Shown: in pieces, positions 1 to 7,800 of the stretch | Layout of the letters: each line of letters starts with the position of its first letter | Numbering within the stretch: the stretch's first letter is position 1 | The notes under the pieces: model-generated | Database searches by the model: none | Seen by the model: the letters and a program-made list of their open reading frames with translations, nothing else | Told to the model about the DNA's origin: nothing | Assembly: GCA_913057815.1 (NCBI GenBank) | Contig: CAJXOV010000073.1 | Coordinates: 1 to 8,495 of the forward strand | Length of the DNA stretch: 8,495 nucleotides | Origin: an uncultured Flavobacteriales bacterium | GTDB lineage: Bacteria; Bacteroidota; Bacteroidia; Flavobacteriales_D; Sanyastnellaceae | Direction of reading: 5' to 3' | Made by a program: the position numbers and the translations under genes

Positions 1-43
1 TGTAGAGAGGTCTCGTGGGCTCGGAGATGTGTATAAGAGACAG
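1..43 (-). other. Illumina Nextera i7 adapter (artefact)
   Basis: This is library adapter, not genome. Bases 25-43 are the 19-bp Tn5 mosaic end AGATGTGTATAAGAGACAG. Bases 10-24 are the Nextera read-2 adapter stem. Bases 2-9 are an eight-base index (GTAGAGAG, which in index-read orientation is CTCTCTAC, the i7 index I know as N707). The segment is the exact reverse complement of 8451-8493. Genomic sequence starts at base 44, in the middle of a ribD codon. Confidence 0.98.
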
Positions 44-873
44 CATTAGAACCATGCTCTCATTATGGGAAAACACCGCCTTGCGCTGAACTCATTATTA
101 AATCAGGTATTCCTCATGTGATAATTTGTAATAAGGATCCTCACCAAAAAGTAGCAGGGAAAGGAATTGAATTACTCGAAAAAAATGGCACAACTGTTTC
201 CTCTGGAGTTTTGGAAAAAGAAGGCGAATGGGTAAACAGAAGGTTTTTTAAAACTCACAGAGATAATCTCCCTTACGTTATTCTAAAATGGGCTGAAAAT
301 CAAAACGGTCTTATGGACTCTCTACGTGAAGATTCGGAAACAGGAATTAACTGGATAACTAAGCCAGAGACAAAAACTCTTGTTCATCAATGGAGAAGTG
401 AAGAAGATGCCATTTTAGTAGGCGCTAATACCGTGTTAAATGACTCTCCCATGCTAAATCTTAGGCTTGCTGACGGAAAAAACCCTTTACGAGTGGTAAT
501 AGATCCTAATCATAGAATTCCTTCTAATCATGAGTTCTGGAAGCTTAAAACCCCTACTCTTGTTATATCTCGTTCTGTTCGTACAATAAATAGCTGGACT
601 GAAGTTAAAGCTCTTGACAAAAACGATACTTTGATCAACCAAACTCTTAAGATTTTAGCTGAAATGAACATTCTTTCAGTCATAATTGAAGGAGGAGCAC
701 ATACTTTGAATTCATTTATTAAAGAAAATGCTTGGGACGAAGCCAGAATATTAACAGGAAAAAACAACTGGACCAAAGGATTGAAAAGTCCATCTATAAA
801 AGGATTTTTAGTAGATTCCTTTGATTTGAATACTGACCAAGTTAGAATTATTAAAAGAGATTTAACCAAATGA
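44..873 (+). CDS. ribD: Riboflavin biosynthesis protein RibD, 5'-truncated
   Basis: Bifunctional diaminohydroxyphosphoribosylaminopyrimidine deaminase / 5-amino-6-(5-phosphoribosylamino)uracil reductase, which performs the second and third steps of riboflavin synthesis from GTP in the cytoplasm. The reading frame is open from base 46 (TTA GAA CCA TGC), so the ATG at 118 is internal and not the start. The 275 visible residues open with LEPCSHYGKTPPC, which carries the two zinc-binding cysteines of the cytidine-deaminase-like domain. The HAE part of the zinc site and roughly 60-75 N-terminal residues are lost at the adapter junction. The RibD C-terminal (DHFR-like) reductase domain follows: YVILKWAENQNGLM, then WRSEEDAILVGANTVLNDSP, then NPLRVVID, then VIIEGGAHTLNSFI. 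All match the family pattern, and the C-terminus is intact. The stop overlaps the next gene's start by four bases (ATGA). An upstream FMN riboswitch cannot be assessed because the 5' region is absent. Confidence 0.95.
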
Positions 874-1736
874 TTTATCTAATACTTAGCCTTCTTTCTA
901 GTAGTGCTATATTCATTTTATTCAAGACGTTTACTCAGTATAATGTAAATACATTTCAAGCCATAGTCATTAACTACTTCACGGCTACAGCCTTGGGTGT
1001 ATTTTTGGTTTCAGGAGAATTAACAAGTGGGGAATTTCATTACAGTCCATTGATTAGAAATGGAGCACTTTTAGGATTTCTATTTATTGGTTTATTCTAT
1101 TTAATGGCTAAAATATCTCAAGAGATGGGAGCAGGAATAAGCAGTGTAGCTACGAAACTATCCTTAGTCATACCTGCAATATTTTTTATGTTTTTTGATT
1201 CTGGAGATTCGTTTTCTTGGTTTAAAATTTTGGCTTTGATAGTTGCTATACCTGGAATCTATTTTACCGTATATTCTGAAGGTTCTGGGAAATTTAAGTT
1301 GATACTTCCGCTAATTTTATTTTTAGGTTCAGGAATGTTAGATATTATTCTGGCATATACAGATCAACACTTCTCTCATTCCAATTCAGACAAAATCCTT
1401 CTTACATTCCTTCCTTTCACTGTAGCTGGTTTAACAGGTTTAATTATACTGCTCATTAAGAAAAAAGGCTCATTAAAATTTACTAGACCAACCATAATCG
1501 CAGGCTTTATCCTAGGATTTATAAATTTTGCTTCGATATTTTTCCTTCTCAAGACTTTTGATAGTCTTGACCTAACTAAAAGTCAAATTATTCCTATTAA
1601 CAACTTAGGAATTGTAATGTTAAGCTCTTTAGCTGCGTTTCTTCTTCTTAAGGAAAGATTGAACAGGACAAACAAGATCGGATTAATCATCTCAGGATCA
1701 GCTATATTAATTTTACTTATAGAGTCCTATATTTAA
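870..1736 (+). CDS. EamA/DMT-family permease, ten-helix membrane protein
   Basis: Predicted inner-membrane transporter of the drug/metabolite transporter superfamily; the substrate cannot be told from sequence. The protein has 288 residues, the usual length for the family. About ten hydrophobic segments can be drawn, near residues 1-20, 30-49, 65-83, 90-108, 114-133, 142-160, 175-193, 208-226, 241-260 and 268-285, which fits the two five-helix EamA repeats. The end of the second repeat has the typical form: an Ala/Leu-rich helix, then LLLKERLNRTNKIG, then a final helix. The ATG at 870 is well supported because the first helix begins at once and the codon overlaps the ribD stop, implying translational coupling. 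The coupling suggests, but does not prove, a link to riboflavin or a pathway metabolite; DMT genes often sit next to unrelated genes. A short KKKGSLKF loop after helix 7 is probably cytoplasmic by the positive-inside rule. Confidence 0.85.
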   Translation: MIYLILSLLSSSAIFILFKTFTQYNVNTFQAIVINYFTATALGVFLVSGELTSGEFHYSPLIRNGALLGFLFIGLFYLMAKISQEMGAGISSVATKLSLVIPAIFFMFFDSGDSFSWFKILALIVAIPGIYFTVYSEGSGKFKLILPLILFLGSGMLDIILAYTDQHFSHSNSDKILLTFLPFTVAGLTGLIILLIKKKGSLKFTRPTIIAGFILGFINFASIFFLLKTFDSLDLTKSQIIPINNLGIVMLSSLAAFLLLKERLNRTNKIGLIISGSAILILLIESYI

Positions 1737-1757
1737 AATGTTATTGAAACGTTAACT

Positions 1758-1782
1758 TATCTTTCTGTTTTTCGTATCTTTA
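1758..1782 (+). promoter_or_regulatory. Weak candidate Bacteroidota promoter for the protease pair
   Basis: The 77-base gap before the serine protease holds two boxes close to the Bacteroidota -7 consensus TAnnTTTG: TATCTTTC at 1758-1765 and TATCTTTA at 1775-1782. Each lacks only the final G. The second would place the transcription start about 25 bases before the ATG. The only upstream TTG (1744-1746) is about 28 bases before the second box and 11 before the first, so neither pair has the expected -33 spacing. The gap and change of function make a promoter here likely, but its exact position is uncertain. Confidence 0.28.
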
Positions 1783-1813
1783 GGGCTTAACCAAAAGAAC
1801 CTGACCAACTATT

Positions 1814-4800
1814 ATGAAGCAACTATTATTGATGCTGTTTGCCATAGCAGTAACCTTTCTCTCAAATGCTCAAGTTTCACAGGGTGGTGAACCACTTTCA
1901 TGGAAAACTAACAAATTAGATCTTTCAGATATTCGATTTCAAAAAATGGCTTCTTTCAATGAGAACATTATGAGAAGCGAAGATGACATTAACAATGCCA
2001 CTAAAGACATGCCTTATAGGTTTGGAAAAAATTTCGAGGTAAATCTTGGTTTAGAAGATGGAAATTGGGAAGACCTTCCAAATGGAGACAGAGTTTGGAC
2101 AATAGGGATTGAATCAACTGGGGCATATTCCTTGAATTTTTTATTCACTTCATTTAATCTTCCTGAAGGTGGTAAACTTTTCATTTACAATGAAGAAAAA
2201 ACTTATAAAATCGGTGCTTTTACTTCGGACAATAACACTTCTGAAAAAACACTAGCTACTTATCCCCTCCCTGGAGACAAAATTATTTTAGAATATTACG
2301 AACCATCTTCTGGATTAGGAATAACTGAATTAAAAATAGGTCGTGTAACCCACGGTTATCGAGATTTAGACGTTATCGCTAGAGGAATTGGTGACTCAGG
2401 AACGTGTAACAATAATGTTATATGTGCTGTCGGAGATAACTGGAGGGATGAAATTAATTCTGTGGCCATGATAGTTGTTGGCTCGAATGGGATCTGCTCT
2501 GGGGCTCTTGTTAACAATACTGCTGATGATGGACATCCATATTTCCTTACTGCAAACCATTGTACTGGAGGAGGTGTTACAAATTGGGTATTTAGATTTA
2601 ATTGGCAGAGTCCTTCGTGCGGAGATAACAATCCCGCAGAGAGCTCAGTAAATTATCAAACTGTTTCCGGTTCTACAATGTTAGCTCAAGGAACATCGGC
2701 TGATTTTGCTCTTCTAGAAATTAACAATGGAAACCCTATTCCATTAGCATATGATCCATATTATGCGGGTTGGGATGCTTCTGGAGTTAATCCTTCTTCT
2801 CAAGTTGGTATACACCATCCAGCGGGTGATCTTAAGAAAATCTCTTTTGACACAGACGCAGCGGGTACGGCTACTTATGGAGGCGCTACTACTTGGAGAA
2901 TTTTTGATTGGGAAGACGGAACTACTGAAGGTGGTTCTTCTGGTTCTCCATTATTTGATCAAAATCATAGAATAATCGGACAGCTATATGGTGGAGAAGC
3001 ATCGTGTTCAAACAATGTCAATGATTATTATGGAAAGTTAGATGTATCTTATCCTAGCATTTGTCAATGGATAGCACCTGGCTGTAATACGACAGTAGTA
3101 AATGGTTACGATCCTAATACACCTACTTCAAGTTTAGATTTGGACATCCAGTCCATTTCAGGTGCCTCAGGAGTATTTTGCTCAGATGCCGTTACCCCTA
3201 TTGTAGTTGTTAGAAATGCAGGATCTAGTACGATTACCTCATTTACTTTAAATTATGATATTGATGGTGTAAATTCTCAAACTATCAATTGGACCGGTAC
3301 GTTAACATCTGGAAATTCAGCAAATTTGTTTATAGGAACAATAACAGGTATCGCTTCAGGTAATCACATTTTTAATGCTACCACTAGTATTCCAAATGGA
3401 GGTACTGACGAAAACACAGCCAATGACTCTGAATCTAGTAGCTTTAGTTCAGCCGTAAATGGAAGCATCGTTACTCTAGATATTCTTACAGATAACTATC
3501 CTGAAGAAAATAATTGGGAGATCGTAGACCAATCAGATGGATCTACTGTCATTTCTGGCGGGCCTTATGTTGGTGATCAAACAAATTTCACAGAAAACAT
3601 TTGTTTGTCTAATGGTTGTTATGAATTAATATTTTATGATTCATTTAGTGATGGTATGCAATACCAAGGAGTTGTTGGAAATTACATTTTAACAGATTCT
3701 TCTGGTAACACATTGGCTGAAATAATTGCAGGTGGAAATTTTGGAGCACAAGCTAATCATCCTTTTTGTGTAGCTGACACGCCAATGACCGCTTCGTTTT
3801 CATCAGATACTCAAAATTCTTGTTTTAATTCAAGTATACAGTTTACTGATACAAGTATTGGTGGACCTACCAGTTGGAACTGGACATTTAATGGAGGTTC
3901 CCCTGGAACTTCAACAGATGCAAACCCTTCCATATTCTATGCCACACCAGGAGTTTATGATGTATCTCTAACTGTTAGCAATGGAGCATCCAGTGATACT
4001 GAAACTGTAAATGGATTTATTACAATTACAGCGAACACCTATTATTTTGATTCAGATGGAGATGGATATGGAGACGAAAACTTTACAACTCTTGGCTGCA
4101 CTGCTCCAGGAAATTTCGTGTCCATTGGCGGTGATTGTGAACCTCTAATTAATTCTATAAACCCAGGAGCAACGGAAATATGTGATGGGATCGATAACAA
4201 TTGCGATGGACAGATAGATGAAGGCTTTACACCATTAACGTATTACGAAGATCTAGATAATGACAACTATGGTTCTTCTAATTCAATCTCCTCATGTTTT
4301 CCACAAGGAAATTTTGATGTACTGATATCCGGAGATTGTGATGACTTAGCTCCTACTGTAAACCCTGGAAGTCCTGAAATTTGCGGAAATGGGATTGATG
4401 ACAATTGTGATTTACAAATAGATGAGAATCAAACTACTCATTATACAGATAATGATTTAGACGGTTTTGGAGATATTAATTTTCCAATATTAGCCTGTAC
4501 AGTATCGGTTGGAATTGTCAACAACAATCTTGATTGTGATGACTCTAATAGCAATGTTTATCCAAATGCCTCAGGGACTATGGAAGGAATTGACAATGAT
4601 TGTGATGGTGACATAGAAGGCGATGAATTGGCTGCTATTCCTTGTCCAGGTGATTTTAATAATGACGACTCAGTGACAATTGACGATCTACTGTTGCTTC
4701 TTGAACAATATGGATGTAATACTGGAAACTGTCCAGTAGATATGAATGAAGATGGAAATACTAATGTAGATGATATAGGAATGTTCCTTTCTTTCTTTGG

Positions 4801-4816
4801 TACATCTTGTAATTAA
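1814..4816 (+). CDS. Secreted lysyl-endopeptidase-like serine protease with modular tail
   Basis: Exported trypsin-fold (S1) protease resembling Achromobacter lysyl endopeptidase (API), expected to act outside the cell on proteins. Residues 1-19 are a Sec signal peptide with likely cleavage SNA|Q. Residues 20 to about 190 are a propeptide, and the mature enzyme probably starts near R190|G191. The catalytic triad is H249 (LTANHC), D297 (SADFALLEI) and S376 (EGGSSGSPLF). Cysteines 198, 204, 228, 250, 269 and 398 match the three API disulfides. D404 in NDYYG lies where API has its Lys-specificity Asp. The tail, in order, is a CARDB-like beta domain (about 441-545), a beta domain with FYDSFSDG (548-653), PKD (658-736), three MopE-like Asp/Cys modules (about 742-938) and a dockerin-like double calcium loop (944-999). 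No standard T9SS C-terminal sorting motif is evident. The gene is complete, has no Shine-Dalgarno as is usual in the phylum, and lies 17 bases from the next protease gene, so the two probably form an operon. Confidence 0.92.
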   Translation: MKQLLLMLFAIAVTFLSNAQVSQGGEPLSWKTNKLDLSDIRFQKMASFNENIMRSEDDINNATKDMPYRFGKNFEVNLGLEDGNWEDLPNGDRVWTIGIESTGAYSLNFLFTSFNLPEGGKLFIYNEEKTYKIGAFTSDNNTSEKTLATYPLPGDKIILEYYEPSSGLGITELKIGRVTHGYRDLDVIARGIGDSGTCNNNVICAVGDNWRDEINSVAMIVVGSNGICSGALVNNTADDGHPYFLTANHCTGGGVTNWVFRFNWQSPSCGDNNPAESSVNYQTVSGSTMLAQGTSADFALLEINNGNPIPLAYDPYYAGWDASGVNPSSQVGIHHPAGDLKKISFDTDAAGTATYGGATTWRIFDWEDGTTEGGSSGSPLFDQNHRIIGQLYGGEASCSNNVNDYYGKLDVSYPSICQWIAPGCNTTVVNGYDPNTPTSSLDLDIQSISGASGVFCSDAVTPIVVVRNAGSSTITSFTLNYDIDGVNSQTINWTGTLTSGNSANLFIGTITGIASGNHIFNATTSIPNGGTDENTANDSESSSFSSAVNGSIVTLDILTDNYPEENNWEIVDQSDGSTVISGGPYVGDQTNFTENICLSNGCYELIFYDSFSDGMQYQGVVGNYILTDSSGNTLAEIIAGGNFGAQANHPFCVADTPMTASFSSDTQNSCFNSSIQFTDTSIGGPTSWNWTFNGGSPGTSTDANPSIFYATPGVYDVSLTVSNGASSDTETVNGFITITANTYYFDSDGDGYGDENFTTLGCTAPGNFVSIGGDCEPLINSINPGATEICDGIDNNCDGQIDEGFTPLTYYEDLDNDNYGSSNSISSCFPQGNFDVLISGDCDDLAPTVNPGSPEICGNGIDDNCDLQIDENQTTHYTDNDLDGFGDINFPILACTVSVGIVNNNLDCDDSNSNVYPNASGTMEGIDNDCDGDIEGDELAAIPCPGDFNNDDSVTIDDLLLLLEQYGCNTGNCPVDMNEDGNTNVDDIGMFLSFFGTSCN
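4037..4627 (+). repeat. Three MopE-like Asp/Cys modules in the serine protease
   Basis: Three tandem modules of about 65 residues each. Each begins with an acidic calcium-loop-like stretch after paired aromatics (TYYFDSDGDGYG; TYYEDLDNDNYG; HYTDNDLDGFG), has a mid cysteine, then a GDC or LDCDD motif, and closes with a NNCDG-type motif (CDGIDNNCDGQIDEG; CGNGIDDNCDLQIDEN; EGIDNDCDGDIEG). They match the putative metal-binding MopE family motif common in secreted Bacteroidota and myxobacterial proteins. Metal binding here is inferred. The same three modules recur in the same order at 7909-8450. Confidence 0.85.
4643..4813 (+). other. Dockerin-like C-terminal domain of the serine protease
   Basis: Residues 944-1000 hold two 12-residue loops, DFNNDDSVTIDD (947-958) and DMNEDGNTNVDD (976-987). 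Acidic or Asn residues occupy positions 1, 3, 5 and 12 as in dockerin/EF-hand calcium loops, and each loop is followed by a short Leu/Phe-rich helix ending in a Gly-containing turn. Cysteines 944, 968, 973 and 999 frame the two halves. In cellulosome proteins such domains bind cohesins. No cohesin is in this window, so a role as terminal sorting or attachment module is only an inference. Confidence 0.75.
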
Positions 4817-4833
4817 TAAAATAGAATTTAAAC

Positions 4834-7800
4834 ATGAAAAAATTCATTACCCTTACTTTTCTGATTTGTGCTACACTTCAGTTATTTGCCCAAAAGTTCT
4901 ATCAGGATATAGAAAAACAAAACCCTACAGAAAAGAGTTACATAATACCTGAGGATTTCAGGACGATTGAGATAGACTATTCTGAATTGAACTCTATCCT
5001 TCTTTCAGCACCACATGAAAATGAAACAAGGCCAAATGAATCAACGGCTAGGCTCGTTATTCCTTTTCCTGATGGAACAGAACAACTATTCTCATTTGTT
5101 CAGTTTGATATGATGGAAAAAGATCTGCAAGATAAATATCCAGGAATCAAAACTTTTTATGGTCAAGGAATTACAGATCCAACAGCAAAGATTTATTTTG
5201 ACCAGACTCCTGCAGGATTTCACGCAATGATAATGGGTAAATATGGGACAACTTTTATTGACCCTTATTACTTAGGCGAAAAAGAAATTTGTATTTCTTA
5301 TTCTAAGGATGCTTTTTACGCAACTAATCAAAAACACTTTGAAGAACTAGAACCATTAGCAGCAACTTCTGCTGATTTAGGAGATGAAGTGAAAATTGCA
5401 AAAGGAAAAAATGATTTAATAAAGGAAAGCAGAATGATTAAATCTATGGTTCCAACTGGCACAGAACTAAGGACATATAGATTAGCAATAGCTGCAACTG
5501 CAGAATACACTGCTTTCCATGGAGGAACAGTAGCTGCCGGTATGGCTGCTATAGTTACATCTATGGTTAGAGTGAATGGAGTGTATGAGACTGAAGTTGA
5601 CATTCGGATGGTACTAGTTGGTAATAACAATTTAATAGTTTATACAAACGCAGCAACAGACCCTTATACAAATGGAGATGGTGGAGCCATGTTAGGAGAA
5701 AATCAAGCTAACATCGATGCTATCATTGGAACTGCAAATTATGATATAGGTCATGTATACTCCACTGGTGGTGGTGGAATTGCTAGCTTACAATCACCCT
5801 GTACATCCACTAGAAAAGCACAAGGTGTAACTGGACAAGGAGTTCCGGTAGGAGATCCTTTTGATATTGATTATGTTTCTCATGAAATGGGACATCAATG
5901 GGGTGGGAATCATACACAAAACAATACTTGTCAGAGAAGTACAAATGCTGCATTCGAACCAGGAAGTGCATCTACAATCATGGGGTATGCTGGAATTTGT
6001 CCAGTAAATCTTCAATCTAACAGTGATGCTTATTTTCACAATCATAGTTTCAATGAAATAGTATCCTATTCACAAAATGGATTTGGAAACTCATGTGCAA
6101 CTGTGACCAATACTGGAAATAACATTCCAACTGTTGATGCTAACAATGGCCAGGATGGGCTCTCAATTCCAATCTCTACCCCGTTTGAGTTAACAGCAAC
6201 CGGTGGTGATGTTGATGGAGATGCAATTACTTACACATGGGAAGAATATGATTTAGGTCCTGGTACTGGATCCACAGCAGCATTCAACAATCCTACTGGA
6301 AATCAGCCAATATTTAGAACTTGGACAGGAACAACATCACCAACAAGAACATTTCCTAGAATAACTGATTTAGTAAATAATACTACAGCAGTTGGAGAAA
6401 TGCTTCCTACCTATACTAGAGGACTTACTTTCAGATGTACTGTTAGAGATAATCAAGCAGGAGGAGCCGGGGTGAATGATGATCAAATGTCAATAAGTGT
6501 CTCAGATGTTGGAGGTCCTTTTCTAGTCCAAAACCCTAATGGCGGTGAAAACTTAACTGGAAATACAAACACAACAATTACATGGGATGTAGCAAATACA
6601 ACCGCTAGTCCTATAAACTGTAATCTAGTGGATATATACCTATCTACAGATGGAGGTCTCACATATCCAACTATTATTTTAGCTGGAACTGCAAATGACG
6701 GGACTCAAATAATTAACGTTCCTAACATTGTTACCACTCAAGGAAGAATCAAAGTTAAAGCGAATGGTAATGTCTTCTTTGACATATCAAATGCTAACTT
6801 TTCAATAGCCAATGGAGTACCTGGTCCAGGATGTGATGATGTTACAGCTTGTAATTATGACGCTTCAGCTACTTCTAATGATGGTTCATGTACATATCCA
6901 GGGTGTAATATATCTACTGCTTGTAACTACAACCCTGCAGCAGGATGTGATGATGGATCATGTACTACCGGAGGATGTACAAATTCTGGAGCATGTAATT
7001 ACGATGCAGCTGCAGCATGTGACAATAACACATGTACTTTCGGAGCAATAAATGACGTTTGTGCCAACGCTACTCCACTTAATATAGGAGTAAACACTGT
7101 TGACAATTCAAATACTTGTGTGACTGACGTACTTACAGTTCCTGGCACTGGTTGTAATACAACTACAGGATGGTGTACACAAAACGGAATAGAAAATGAT
7201 GTTTTCTTTTCATTTACAACACCTAATGGTCCAACAGTTATTACTCTAGAAACTTCATTTGATGGAACTGGAACTTTTACCGATTCTCAAATGGCTGTTT
7301 TCAATGGTTGTGGAGGTGCTCTAGTAGCAGCTAACGATGATGGCGGAGCTGATCAATATATGTCTAGATTAGTTTTTGATTGCAACGATCTAACGCCAAA
7401 CACCACATATATAGTTTTAATTGACGGTTGGAATGGAAATTCAGGAACGGCTAACTTAACTATGACATTTGATGGTTCTACTTGTGGGATACCTGGATGT
7501 ACTGATCCTACTGCCTGCAACTTTACTGTTGGAGCAACTGCGGATGATGGATCTTGTCTTACTGATGATTGTTTAGGTATTTGCGGAGGGACAGCAGTTG
7601 CAGATAACTGCGGTTTATGTAATGGAGATAACAGTACTTGTTCAGGATGTACAGATAATACAGCATGTAACTATGATAACACAGCCACTATTAATGATGG
7701 ATCATGTTTAACTAATGATGCTTGTGGAAACTGCGGTGGAACTGATACTGCTGGTTGTATCGACAACACCGCCTGTAATTATGACGCGACTGCAGATTGT

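Noticed and set aside
118..120. ATG at 118 as the ribD start
   Set aside because: The frame is open upstream to base 46 and encodes the conserved LEPCSHYGKTPPC zinc motif, so the true start lies outside the contig.
528..869. Minus-strand open frame antisense to ribD
   Set aside because: The + strand encodes conserved RibD reductase motifs here, and the antisense product resembles nothing I know.
1737..1813. Rho-independent terminator after the transporter gene
   Set aside because: Only a weak four-base pairing around GTTA...TAAC is visible, with no GC-rich stem followed by a U tract.
2356..2975. Short open frames on both strands inside the serine protease (minus 2356-2631; + 2751-2975)
   Set aside because: They overlap the catalytic domain with all its conserved residues. 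Their products are low-complexity shadows without a start context.
4861..4872. Lipobox in the metalloprotease signal peptide (Cys at residue 12)
   Set aside because: The Cys lies within the hydrophobic core, not after a lipobox, and a normal A-x-A-like cleavage site (LFA|Q) follows.
5328..6045. Minus-strand open frames (5328-5630 and 5794-6045) in the metalloprotease
   Set aside because: They are antisense to the prodomain and zinc-binding catalytic domain and show no recognisable motifs.
6812..7051. + strand open frame out of phase with the metalloprotease
   Set aside because: Its Met/Val/Leu/His-rich product is a frame-shifted reading of the CNYD/DGSC repeats, with no conserved motif.
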